Positions 42,861-51,006 of a stretch of 64,000 nucleotides of DNA are shown here, piece after piece. Source of the stretch: Bacillus sp. NEB1478. Lineage in GTDB: Bacteria; Bacillota; Bacilli; Bacillales; Fictibacillaceae. The notes under the pieces were generated by a model. The model saw nothing but the letters and a program-made list of their open reading frames with translations. It was not told where the DNA came from and searched no databases. The stretch spans positions 248,001-312,000 of the forward strand of contig NZ_CP134049.1 in the NCBI RefSeq assembly GCF_031582965.1, read 5' to 3'. The position numbers and the translations under genes were made by a program. The first letter of the stretch is position 1; the number at the start of each line of letters is the position of its first letter.

Positions 42861-43286
42861 ATGTTAACGATTGAAGAAATTAAAGAAATTATCCCTCACC
42901 GCTACCCATTTTTGCTGATTGACCGCATCTTAGAAGTAGATGAGGGACAGCGTGCAGTCGGAATTAAAAATGTAACAGCTAATGAAGAGTTCTTTAACGG
43001 ACACTTCCCGGAATATCCGGTCATGCCTGGTGTGCTCATCGTTGAAGCTTTGGCACAAGTAGGTGCAGTGGCTATGCTGAAAAAAGAAGAGAACCGCGGA
43101 CGCCTAGCATTCTTTGCAGGCATCGACAACTGCCGTTTTAAAAAGCAGGTCGTTCCTGGAGATCAGCTTCGATTGGAAGTAGAAATGACGCGAGTACGCG
43201 GATCAATAGGAAAAGGTAAAGGCATCGCAACCGTTGACGGTCAAGTCGCATGCGAAGTGGAAATCACGTTCGCGTTAGGTAAGTAG
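42861..43286 (+). CDS. fabZ: 3-hydroxyacyl-ACP dehydratase
   Basis: Removes water from 3-hydroxyacyl-ACP in type II fatty acid synthesis; cytosolic hot-dog fold. The start at 42861 (141 residues) has AAAGGTGG upstream; an in-frame ATG at 42843 is probably not used. The catalytic pair is H48 ([12 protein letters not shown]) and E62 (VEALAQ), with [11 protein letters not shown] at residues 12-22. Length and motifs identify FabZ and exclude FabA. The position after flhP matches ywpB (fabZ) in B. subtilis. A MITE-like repeat separates it from its upstream neighbour. Confidence 0.95.
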   Translation: MLTIEEIKEIIPHRYPFLLIDRILEVDEGQRAVGIKNVTANEEFFNGHFPEYPVMPGVLIVEALAQVGAVAMLKKEENRGRLAFFAGIDNCRFKKQVVPGDQLRLEVEMTRVRGSIGKGKGIATVDGQVACEVEITFALGK

Positions 43287-43312
43287 GAGACAGACAGGGG
43301 GACAGACCCCAG

Positions 43313-43342
43313 ACAAATACAAAACCAAGAGTTTGTATTTGT
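43313..43342 (+). terminator. Hairpin downstream of fabZ
   Basis: ACAAATACAAA pairs perfectly with TTTGTATTTGT. It is preceded by a half-copy of the GGGGTCTGTCCC palindrome (GGGGGACAGACCCC at 43297-43310). Confidence 0.55.
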
Positions 43343-43374
43343 GGGGTGGACACTGGACACCGAGGAAAGGGAAA

Positions 43375-43410
43375 GAGCCAAAAGTGAATGCACTTTTGGC
43401 TCTTTCTTTT
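43375..43410 (+). terminator. Terminator after fabZ
   Basis: GAGCCAAAAGTG pairs with CACTTTTGGCTC around 4 bases; a T-rich run follows. Confidence 0.9.
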
Positions 43411-43444
43411 ACTTACTTGTTTTGAAGACTGTTTTTACAACACA

Positions 43445-43490
43445 AAAAACCAGCTCCATGATGGTGTTCACCACATTGAGCCAGCTCTTT
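43445..43490 (-). terminator. Terminator of the minus-strand transferase pair
   Basis: On the minus strand an imperfect stem with GAGCTGG ends and an inner TGGTG/CACCA hairpin is followed by six T residues. Confidence 0.65.
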
Positions 43491-43516
43491 TCTTCTATAT
43501 TTCTCTATTAACTAGT

Positions 43517-44560
43517 CTATTTCGCAGCCACACACGGATTTTTACGCATAATCCCTTCAGCCGTCTCCCACAATCGTGGAAGAAACTCCAAAACTTTTTC
43601 GCCTCGGCGCAGTAAGTCATCCGAACTCGTAATGCCAAGGTCTCTCAAAACAGCATCGAAATTAGGATTCAGTTCGCGCTGCAGCTCCGCATCCCCATCA
43701 ACAGCCAATATTTTATGGCAGCGTGCGAATGTCGCGACGATCCAGAACACGACCTCCCGATGATTTCCATTCCGAATTTGTTCACGGCTTCCATCAATCG
43801 CGATCGACCGTGCTTCCGCTGTAATATCGGAACTAAAAAAGAACGGCGTCTTCGCAACGGCGGCTGCTGCATCAAATGTTCGTTCAAGCGCATCAAGATG
43901 TTCTTCCACACGTTCGGCACTCATATCCGCACATCCTAATAAATGAAGCAGCTTCGCGTATACATCTTCGTATCCATATTCCATCAATACTTCCCGTGCG
44001 GCAAGATAGCGCAAGCGGATCGTTGGATTCCTTAGCGCCGCCACTAAAAGGACATGCGTTGTAACCCCAGCAGGGAACATCCAGTTCGTCACTTGATCAT
44101 GCCAAGGTAAAGAAATATCAAAATCGCTCAATCCGTTTTCAACCCTGATTCTAGCATCCTCACAGCGGCGGCGCACCCACACTTTTTCCGCAAAGTGGCG
44201 CGATACGAGTTTATGAAGCTTGCTCAAATGACCAGTCGGATCAGCAATAATTGTATTAACGCGAAAGCTTCCAGCTAAATGATAAGATGATAACACCTCA
44301 TCGACCGACTTCAACTGGTTCCAAGCCAAGTAAGTAACTTCGATTAATGCATCTTGAAAAATAAATTTTCCAAGTTTCAGAGGAGGATCGTCCAGAGCTG
44401 TAACAATCACAACGTCTACGTCAGATCCAACAGGCAGTTCCGCATTTGAAGGCATAGATACAGTAGATCCGCTAAAATAAGCACCGCGAAACCAAGCTTC
44501 ATCACTTGCAAACTGCATCACCCAATCAGATGCGGCCGCGCGCGCTGTTTTAATTTTCAT
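43517..44560 (-). CDS. Nucleotidyltransferase-fold protein
   Basis: A 347-residue protein. The start at 44560 has GCAGGTGATA upstream. The N-terminal domain shows the polymerase-beta-type pattern FSGSTVSMPSNAELPVGSDV followed by DVVIV, that is a GS motif and an Asp-Val-Asp metal-binding pair; the rest is helical, as in antibiotic nucleotidyltransferases. The substrate is unknown; the C-terminal region (about residues 160-347) is helical and not recognised. The gene starts 19 bp after the methyltransferase gene on the same strand, so the two form an operon. A resistance, tRNA or small-molecule modification role cannot be decided. Confidence 0.7.
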   Translation of the reverse strand: MKIKTARAAASDWVMQFASDEAWFRGAYFSGSTVSMPSNAELPVGSDVDVVIVTALDDPPLKLGKFIFQDALIEVTYLAWNQLKSVDEVLSSYHLAGSFRVNTIIADPTGHLSKLHKLVSRHFAEKVWVRRRCEDARIRVENGLSDFDISLPWHDQVTNWMFPAGVTTHVLLVAALRNPTIRLRYLAAREVLMEYGYEDVYAKLLHLLGCADMSAERVEEHLDALERTFDAAAAVAKTPFFFSSDITAEARSIAIDGSREQIRNGNHREVVFWIVATFARCHKILAVDGDAELQRELNPNFDAVLRDLGITSSDDLLRRGEKVLEFLPRLWETAEGIMRKNPCVAAK

Positions 44561-44579
44561 TCGTATCACCTGCACTTTT

Positions 44580-45611
44580 TTATTTCGCTTTTGCCACGAT
44601 TCCGTTATGAACTTTTATATATCCGTGCTTCATAATATCCAATCCGTTCTCGTATAAATAAAGACCCATCTGTTCAAGTGTCATCAGCTCGCGGTACGTA
44701 TGGTTCATCACGTCAGCCATGATCTCATAGTACAGCTTCGACCGCAGCTGTGCGCGCGGTGTCGTCATCACGATATAGCCGCCCGGTTTTAAAAACTTCC
44801 GGTGCCATTCTACGACTTCCGCTTTCATCGAGTCAGGGAAATGTTCGAGCAAGCCGACACTCAGAACAATATCAAATTCTTGGCCAAATGGAAGGTTGCG
44901 AATATCATCCACAACATATGAAATATTAAAATCATCTTTATAATAAACTTTGTCGCCGCCTGTGCTTGGATTTTTTCCTAAAAACGGATAGGAATCAGGA
45001 AACTCACCAAAGCGCTCATCCCTGCAAAACGGATCATAATCAACTAAAACCACTTCTCCTCCAGGATACATTGCTGATAACTGCATTGCTTCATATCCTT
45101 CAGCAGCACCAAGAAAAAGAATACGGGGCCTTTGAACGTCCAATCCCTCAAACAATGCTCGTTTTCCTCGAGGATCCCAAATGCCATCTTGAATGCGATG
45201 AGCATAATTCCAAAGATGGATCCTCGCATAATCACCAAGCGCAGCCTTTACCTCTGAAGGTTTAAAGCTTTTTAAACTATGAAAAAAAGCGCTCTTCTTA
45301 GCATCCATTTCAGCGGGGACATCCTTTATGAACCACTCATGAAACGATTGATTAAACATCGTCCATGAAGTATGAACTGGCAGCATCTCGCCATGCTCCT
45401 TTTCCCACTCCGTTTTTTCTTTTGAAAAACTAGTAACCTCGTAAGGCTTGCCGATATTTTTCCAAGAAACTTGAGACCAATCATTCACCGTATTTACTTT
45501 TACAAATTTGTTGTACTCTTTCTGATTATATTGACGCAAATCCATACGAAAAGAAGGCGTCATTTCCGTTTGGCCGAGCGTTACAGGTCGATTAACAGCC
45601 GTTTCAAGCAT
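44580..45611 (-). CDS. Class I SAM-dependent methyltransferase
   Basis: A 343-residue protein. The start at 45611 has AAGGAGTGA upstream. The SAM-binding core is visible as RILFLGAAEGYEAMQLSA (motif I region), VVLVDYDP (motif II), a Gly-rich loop and FDIVLSVGLLEHFPDSMKAE, then the post-motif PGGYIVMTTPRAQL. The N-terminal 160 residues are unusual for small methyltransferases and are not recognised. It is the first gene of a two-gene unit with the nucleotidyltransferase. Substrate unknown. Confidence 0.8.
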   Translation of the reverse strand: MLETAVNRPVTLGQTEMTPSFRMDLRQYNQKEYNKFVKVNTVNDWSQVSWKNIGKPYEVTSFSKEKTEWEKEHGEMLPVHTSWTMFNQSFHEWFIKDVPAEMDAKKSAFFHSLKSFKPSEVKAALGDYARIHLWNYAHRIQDGIWDPRGKRALFEGLDVQRPRILFLGAAEGYEAMQLSAMYPGGEVVLVDYDPFCRDERFGEFPDSYPFLGKNPSTGGDKVYYKDDFNISYVVDDIRNLPFGQEFDIVLSVGLLEHFPDSMKAEVVEWHRKFLKPGGYIVMTTPRAQLRSKLYYEIMADVMNHTYRELMTLEQMGLYLYENGLDIMKHGYIKVHNGIVAKAK

Positions 45612-45708
45612 ATTTTTCACTCCTTAAGGATCTTACCTTACTAATTCCAAAAAAGTGCGCAAAACCCTTTAATTTTACGGCATCATGCTAAAATATAAGA
45701 AAACTATT

Positions 45709-45742
45709 TAGGGGTCTGACCCGGGACAGACCCCTAAAAAAG
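45709..45742. repeat. GGGGTCTGWCCC palindrome upstream of the SGNH hydrolase gene
   Basis: TTTAGGGGTCTGACCC pairs with its near-perfect complement (one mismatch, no loop) and ends just before the AAAAAGGAG ribosome-binding site of the next gene. The same core is the terminator at 35978-36015. Confidence 0.7.
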
Positions 45743-45751
45743 GAGCCGAAA

Positions 45752-46363
45752 ATGAAAAAAATTATTTTTATCGGAGACAGCATTACAGCTTCTAATAAAA
45801 ATACAGACCCTGATCGACTTGGAAACGGGTACGTGCGGATGATAAAAGAGCATCTTGAAAGAAGCGACCAAAACCTACAGATCATGAACAAAGGGGTGAA
45901 CGGCCATCGAATCACAGACCTTGCTTTTCGTTGGAAGCGGGACGTAATTGACCTTGCGCCTGACCTTGTTTCGATTTCAATCGGAGTCAACGACGTATGG
46001 AGACAGCTCGATGCAGCAAATCTCCCACAAGTCGACATTGAAAAATTTGAGCATGTTTATAGAGATCTTTTAACGCAGCTTACAACTGCAAACCCAAAAG
46101 CAAAAATCGTCCTCATGGAACCTACCATTATCGAGGAAAATCCTGAATCAAAAGGCAACCAAATGCTCATTCCATATGTAGGAATCGTTCAAAAATTAGC
46201 CAAAGAGTTTGATGCCGTTTTAGTTCCAACACACGCTGTTTTTATCACGCATCTGAAAAGTGAACCCGAAAAAGCATTAACAACAGATGGTGTACATATG
46301 AAAGTGCTAGGCAACGAACTTATGGCGAACGCTTGGTTAAAAGCAGCAAATGAAATTTTATAA
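45752..46363 (+). CDS. SGNH/GDSL-type hydrolase (lipase/esterase family)
   Basis: A 203-residue cytosolic hydrolase. The four SGNH blocks are visible: FIGDSITA with the catalytic Ser (residue 10), the Gly of block II in NKGVNGHR, Asn in SIGVNDVWRQ and the DGVHM block with Asp and His near the C-terminus. It is likely an esterase or acyl-hydrolase on a small substrate. The ribosome-binding site AAAAAGGAG overlaps the end of a long palindrome, so its translation might be influenced by that hairpin. It is followed by a GNAT gene 17 bp downstream. Confidence 0.9.
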   Translation: MKKIIFIGDSITASNKNTDPDRLGNGYVRMIKEHLERSDQNLQIMNKGVNGHRITDLAFRWKRDVIDLAPDLVSISIGVNDVWRQLDAANLPQVDIEKFEHVYRDLLTQLTTANPKAKIVLMEPTIIEENPESKGNQMLIPYVGIVQKLAKEFDAVLVPTHAVFITHLKSEPEKALTTDGVHMKVLGNELMANAWLKAANEIL

Positions 46364-46380
46364 GGAATCGGGGATATCAT

Positions 46381-46869
46381 ATGAAAAATTGCTCACTTAC
46401 ATTTTACGATCAAACTTATGATGAAGATTTACTCTCCTTCTATTTGCCTTTAGAACAAGAGAAATTTACAGCGCTGCCGGTAGACGCGATAAGAAAATGT
46501 GAAGAAGACCAGGAGCGGTATCCCATTGTAATTATAAATACCATCGGGAAGGCAGTTGGCTTTTTCGTGCTGCATCAAGGAGAAAACATAAGAGACTATA
46601 CGGCCAACACAAATGCGATGGTGGTGCGCGCGCTCTCCATCAATAATAAAGAACAGGGAAAAGGCTATGCGAAGGAAGCGATGATTCGGCTTCCCGAGTT
46701 CGTTTCAAAAAAATTCCCGGAAATCAACGAGCTGATTCTCTCCGTAAATTTTAAAAATGAAACCGCAAAAAAAGTGTATGAAAAAGCAGGATTTCAAGAT
46801 CGTGGACAGGTCAAACACGGTCCAGCCGGCCCTCAATATGTGATGCATTATGATATTGAAAAACAATAA
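46381..46869 (+). CDS. GNAT family N-acetyltransferase
   Basis: A 162-residue acyl-CoA-dependent transferase. The acetyl-CoA motif A is NNKEQGKGYAKEAMIRL (the QxxGxG/A type) near residues 91-107, and the closing VNFKNETAKKVYEKAGFQ is motif B. It probably shares a transcript with the SGNH gene 17 bp upstream. Substrate unknown. Confidence 0.85.
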   Translation: MKNCSLTFYDQTYDEDLLSFYLPLEQEKFTALPVDAIRKCEEDQERYPIVIINTIGKAVGFFVLHQGENIRDYTANTNAMVVRALSINNKEQGKGYAKEAMIRLPEFVSKKFPEINELILSVNFKNETAKKVYEKAGFQDRGQVKHGPAGPQYVMHYDIEKQ

Positions 46870-46989
46870 TTATACTTTCGTTTTTTCATCCGATTTTAGT
46901 GTCTTTTCTACTAAATTTATGAAAAGGGGAAGGTTTTTTATCATTTCTCTTGTATAGAGGGGGTAACCATACAAGGAGGAATGAATGAG

Positions 46990-48054
46990 ATGAAAAGTCA
47001 TATTTCGATAGGTTTAATTGGATTGGGTGGTATGGCGAATCACCACATGTACCTTTTGTCGCAATTAGAGAACGTATCCGTTGGTGCCATATCGGATGTG
47101 AATAAAGAACAGCTTCAAACGGTTGGCGATAAACTGGATATCCCTTTGCATAAAAGATATGAAGATTACGAGGAGCTGATTAGGGATTCAGAAGTGGATG
47201 CCGTAATCTCGATTGTTCCAAACATCTTACATGCTAGGATTATCAGCTCTTGTATTGAGCATCAAAAGCCGATCATGACAGAAAAACCGTTCACCCTGAA
47301 TTTTGAAGAAGCGAAAGATCTTAAGTCTTTATACGAAAAACAGCCAATTCCATGTATGGTTGGGTTTTCTTATCGTTATGTTTCTGCGTTTCGCTATGCA
47401 AAAAAACTTTTGCACCAAAATACAATAGGAAAACTCAGGCATATTTCCGTACGTTATTTACAAGATTGGGGCATACCAGCGGTGGAAACTCCTTTAACAT
47501 GGCGTTTTAAGAAAGCGCTTTCTGGAACAGGTGCACTCGGTGATCTTGGTTCACACATGATAGATGCTGCGCGGTTTTTTGCAGGGGAATTTAAACAAGT
47601 AAGAAGCCTAAACACAACATTTGTTAAAGAAAGAGCCTCTATCGATCAGCCATCTCAACTTGAAGAAGTAGATGTTGATGATTATTCAGCCTTTATTGCG
47701 CAGCTCGATCATGATATTGTCGGACAGTTCATGACAACACGAAATGCAGTTGGTTTTTCAAACGCTCTGGAAGTGACGCTATTTGGTGAGGAAGGAACGA
47801 TGGAGCTTTCTTGTGAACGTCCAGATGAAATAAACCTCGTACAATTTAATCATGAACAAAAGACAAGAGAGAAGACGACTGTAGAAGTGCCAGTGACTTA
47901 CAGGCGGAATCAGTTGGAAGATTTTATAGATTTAATAAAAGGAAATTCTCAGGAAGACTGTCCGAACTTTTATGATGGCTATGAGAACCAAAAAGTATTA
48001 CATGAAATCATCGAAAGCGCCAAAATGTTCAATGAACGTGAGGCAATAAAATGA
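46990..48054 (+). CDS. Gfo/Idh/MocA family oxidoreductase 1
   Basis: NAD(P)-dependent dehydrogenase acting on sugars or cyclitols. The start at 46990 (354 residues) has AAGGAGG upstream; the ATG at 46981 is too close to that site. The Rossmann motif is IGLIGLGGMANHHM at residues 5-18, and IMTEKPFTL carries the catalytic EKP motif. It is the first gene of the carbohydrate island and overlaps a second paralogue by 4 bp, so the pair is translationally coupled. Substrate unknown. Confidence 0.9.
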   Translation: MKSHISIGLIGLGGMANHHMYLLSQLENVSVGAISDVNKEQLQTVGDKLDIPLHKRYEDYEELIRDSEVDAVISIVPNILHARIISSCIEHQKPIMTEKPFTLNFEEAKDLKSLYEKQPIPCMVGFSYRYVSAFRYAKKLLHQNTIGKLRHISVRYLQDWGIPAVETPLTWRFKKALSGTGALGDLGSHMIDAARFFAGEFKQVRSLNTTFVKERASIDQPSQLEEVDVDDYSAFIAQLDHDIVGQFMTTRNAVGFSNALEVTLFGEEGTMELSCERPDEINLVQFNHEQKTREKTTVEVPVTYRRNQLEDFIDLIKGNSQEDCPNFYDGYENQKVLHEIIESAKMFNEREAIK

Positions 48055-49103
48055 GCAGTGTTAATGTTGGCGTTGTAGGAGCGAGCTGGTTTGCGGATTT
48101 GTGGTATTTGCCCGTTCTTCAAATGCATCCGTCAGTAAAACTTATTGCGATATGCAGTAAGAACGGAGAAAACGCCAAAATGATGGCAGAGAAATATAAC
48201 ATTCCTGCCACATATACTTCTTATGAAGAAATGTTCAACCAAGAAGAATTAGACGGAATTTGCATTATTACTCCGAATAACACACATTCAGATATCGTTT
48301 TAACGGCCGTAAAGAAAGGCTTGCACGTTATATGCGAAAAGCCGCTAGCCATGGATGCTGAAGAATCTGCGAGAATCATAGAAAGTGTGCAAAAATCAGC
48401 CATCGTTCATGCTGTGAACTTTACCTATCGTGAAAACCCTGCTGTTAAACAGATGAAAGATTATTTGAATGATAAAAGAATAGGTTCCATTATAGAAGCT
48501 GATTTTGAATATTCCGGAGATTATGGAATTAAGTCCTCACCTGGCTGGAGAGGAGATGTACATCTTGGAGGAAGGGGCGGAGTGCTGGCTGACTTAGGCT
48601 CGCACCTTATCGATCTGGCACACTATCTATTCGATGGACCAATACAGCCGCAAAGTGCTTCTTATCAAGTTATAAACAGAATCTCAAATGATTTAGACAG
48701 AGCTCCTGATTCGGTCTTTTTTACAGCCTCGCTTCCAAATCAAGCTCCTGCCAGTTTCCAGACAAGCTGGGTTCGGTTTCAAGGTGGAAATGGGCAAACA
48801 ATTAAAATTAATGTCTATGGTGATAAAGGAAAAATGGAGCTGCTTTCCACAGAGTTTGGCATCTCACTCACTGTGCACGATGGGACGAAAAAGACGCATG
48901 TGTGGAATGTAAAAGAAGGCAACTGTGAAGAAAATTTCCGTCCTTGGCGCTTAACGTCACAAAACGAAATATGGAAGTGGGCAGATCGAATGACAGAGCC
49001 ATATGTCCCAGTCAATCAACCCGATTTTTATGACGGTCATGCAACACAAATCGTAATGGAACAAATTCTTGAAAAGGCTGTTTACAGCAAAATTGAAAAA
49101 TAG
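48051..49103 (+). CDS. Gfo/Idh/MocA family oxidoreductase 2
   Basis: A 350-residue paralogue of the preceding gene. The nucleotide motif is VGVVGASWFADLW and the EKP motif is VICEKPLAMDAEESA; HLIDLAHYLF lies in the substrate domain. The start overlaps the previous stop (ATGA). The two dehydrogenases may act in sequence on one sugar, as in oxidised-sugar pathways; this is inference. A hairpin terminator (49112-49160) separates the pair from the binding-protein gene. Confidence 0.9.
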   Translation: MSSVNVGVVGASWFADLWYLPVLQMHPSVKLIAICSKNGENAKMMAEKYNIPATYTSYEEMFNQEELDGICIITPNNTHSDIVLTAVKKGLHVICEKPLAMDAEESARIIESVQKSAIVHAVNFTYRENPAVKQMKDYLNDKRIGSIIEADFEYSGDYGIKSSPGWRGDVHLGGRGGVLADLGSHLIDLAHYLFDGPIQPQSASYQVINRISNDLDRAPDSVFFTASLPNQAPASFQTSWVRFQGGNGQTIKINVYGDKGKMELLSTEFGISLTVHDGTKKTHVWNVKEGNCEENFRPWRLTSQNEIWKWADRMTEPYVPVNQPDFYDGHATQIVMEQILEKAVYSKIEK

Positions 49104-49111
49104 ATAAGCAA

Positions 49112-49160
49112 GATGGTGTATATTTTCTCTTCAATCAGAGAAATTGTACACCATTTTTTA
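49112..49160. terminator. Terminator after the oxidoreductase pair
   Basis: ATGGTGTATATTTTCTCT pairs imperfectly with AGAGAAATTGTACACCAT, with T-run after. Confidence 0.8.
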
Positions 49161-49187
49161 ATTGATCAAAAAAAGATGTGGATGGTT

Positions 49188-49215
49188 TTGGAAGATAGTA
49201 CACCATCCTTGTAAT
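49188..49215 (+). promoter_or_regulatory. Probable promoter of the sugar ABC operon
   Basis: TTGGAA at 49188-49193 and TGTAAT at 49210-49215 have a 16-bp spacer. A cre site begins at the last base of the -10 box. Confidence 0.6.
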
Positions 49216-49228
49216 GAAAGCGGTTACA
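49215..49228. promoter_or_regulatory. cre site (CcpA operator) of the sugar ABC operon
   Basis: TGAAAGCGGTTACA fits TGWNANCGNTNWCA at every fixed position and begins at the last base of the proposed -10 box, so catabolite repression by binding at the transcription start region is predicted. Confidence 0.8.
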
Positions 49229-49280
49229 AATAATGCGTAATTTCTGAATAATGAAAGTAACAATAAAGGGGGAGTGAAAG

Positions 49281-50558
49281 ATGCAAAAGCTGTTTTCAAA
49301 ACTATTAGGTGTACTATCTATTGTGGCATTGCTATTAGTAAGTGCTTGTTCATCTTCTGATAACACATCGGACAAGAGTTCAGGTGATAAAGTAACGATT
49401 GAATATTGGCATACTTACAGTGATCAAGAAGAAAAGGTTTTGAAAGAAAAGATAAAACCTTTGTTTGAAAAAGAACATCCAAATATTAAGTTGAAATTGA
49501 CACGCATGCCTTATGAAGGTTTAAAACAGCAAGTCATTGCTGGCGTATCTGGAAATGCTGCTCCTGACCTAATGAGAATGGACATTATTTGGGTACCTGA
49601 GTTTGCAAAAATGGGAGCTTTAAAGGATGTCAGCAGTTTAAAAGGTTTTGATGAGGTTAAATCCTCAGTATTTGAAGGACCGTTAGCTACGAACCAGTTT
49701 GAAGATAAATATTACGGTGTTCCGGTGAATACAAACACGAAAGTTGCGATTTATGACAAGAAAGTATTAGACAAAGCGGGTGTAACTGAAACACCAAAAA
49801 CGATGGAAGAACTTGCAGCTGCTGCAAAAAAAGCAAAAGATGCAGGTGCTAAAGGCGGAATCACGATCGGCGGCGCAAATGCATGGGGAGTCCTCCCTTA
49901 CTTTTGGAGCTTAGGCGGGAAGTTAACGAACGAAGATTATACAAAGATTGATGGATATGTAAACAGTCCTGAGAGTGTAAAGGCATTGGAACAGCTTATC
50001 CAATGGAAAAAAGATGGAATCCTAAGTCCTACGATCCTTGGAGGAGAGCCAGGTGCATGGGATGGAATCAAAAAACATGAATATATGATGCTCGATGATG
50101 GACCTTGGTTCTACAGTGTCCTGATGAATGAAGAAAAGAAAAAAGAAGATCCATTAGAATATACGGTTCGCGGACTTATTCCTGAAGGACCTGGGGGAAG
50201 CCGTTCAGTTATCGGAGGGGAAGATCTCGTCATCTTTGCCAACTCGAAACATCCTGAAGAAGCATGGACATTTGCAAAATGGATGCTGACAGAAGAGCCT
50301 CAGAAGTTAATGGCAGATACAGGCTTAATTCCAACGAACAAGAATGCCGCACAAGATCCTGAGTTTTTAAAAGTTCCATTTGTAAAAGAATATGTGGACC
50401 AGCTCGAAACGGCATTACCACGTACACCAATTCCTCAATGGTCTGAATTTGAACAAGTGTTTAACTTGAATCTTGAAAAAGCAATACGCGGAAAGATGTC
50501 TGCAAAGCAAGCATTGGATGACACGGCTAAACAAGGTGAAGCCATCCTAAAGAAATAA
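49281..50558 (+). CDS. Sugar ABC transporter substrate-binding lipoprotein
   Basis: A 425-residue extracellular receptor of the MalE/UgpB class. The lipobox is VSAC with Cys at residue 23, followed by a Ser-rich linker. KVTIEYWHTYSDQEEKVL opens the mature domain; PDLMRMDIIWVPEFAKMG and PLATNQFEDKYYGVPVNTNT are typical binding-protein features. The ribosome-binding site AAGGGGGAG precedes the ATG. Two permeases follow after a MITE-like repeat, and a paralogue is encoded at 58003. Expected ligands are alpha-glucan oligosaccharides given the GH66 gene nearby; inference. Confidence 0.93.
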   Translation: MQKLFSKLLGVLSIVALLLVSACSSSDNTSDKSSGDKVTIEYWHTYSDQEEKVLKEKIKPLFEKEHPNIKLKLTRMPYEGLKQQVIAGVSGNAAPDLMRMDIIWVPEFAKMGALKDVSSLKGFDEVKSSVFEGPLATNQFEDKYYGVPVNTNTKVAIYDKKVLDKAGVTETPKTMEELAAAAKKAKDAGAKGGITIGGANAWGVLPYFWSLGGKLTNEDYTKIDGYVNSPESVKALEQLIQWKKDGILSPTILGGEPGAWDGIKKHEYMMLDDGPWFYSVLMNEEKKKEDPLEYTVRGLIPEGPGGSRSVIGGEDLVIFANSKHPEEAWTFAKWMLTEEPQKLMADTGLIPTNKNAAQDPEFLKVPFVKEYVDQLETALPRTPIPQWSEFEQVFNLNLEKAIRGKMSAKQALDDTAKQGEAILKK

Positions 50559-50568
50559 AGAACAATAG

Positions 50569-50596
50569 ATGCACTTCACATTGTGTGGGGTGCATT
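50569..50596 (+). promoter_or_regulatory. Intercistronic hairpin after the binding-protein gene
   Basis: ATGCAC and GTGCAT enclose an inner CACA/TGTG pair. With little T-run, it may stabilise the binding-protein message over the permease part. Confidence 0.5.
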
Positions 50597-50610
50597 TATT
50601 CAATCTAAAA

Positions 50611-50982
50611 GGTTGTTTTCTAAAAGATTGTTGCTTTTGGCGCATCTTGTTTATCCTCTTCATTGAAAAGTTGAATGGAGTGCAAGGTGCGAGACTCCTC
50701 GAAAATGAAAATCACATTTTCTTCGTGCGATATATCGCTGCCGTAGCCTTCCTTGTCCTGCGGGAGGAGCGTGCCAGCCACTTGAGTATTCTTCTCGCAA
50801 GGCATGCGACGAGGAAACCCTTTTCGGCAGGATTTACTTGTAGACGCAGGAGCACACATGCTTCCTCGAATATGGATCTTCATCCATGTTCCACAGTGGC
50901 TCACCGCACGCCCCGTGGAAAGCGAGCATCCTGTAACGGAAATCAACCACTTCCAAGAGCAACAAAGATTGCGAAAACAGCC
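50611..50982. mobile_element. MITE-like interspersed repeat, copy G (372 bp, longest)
   Basis: Inverted ends: GGTTGTTTTCTAAAAGATTG at the left and, reversed from the right, GGCTGTTTTCGCAATCTTTG (about 70% match over 24 bp). The core is as in copy E, but a segment of about 100 bp containing ACGCAGGAGCACACATGCTT, shared with copy A, replaces the GTGAGAC part. It sits inside the operon between the binding-protein and first permease genes. Confidence 0.85.
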
Positions 50983-51006
50983 ATCCAAAAACAAGGGGGG
51001 AGAACA

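Noticed and set aside
50569..51006. N-terminal extension of the first permease
   Set aside because: The extra 146 codons consist of a hairpin and MITE-like repeat sequence; a proper start with ribosome-binding site is at 51007.
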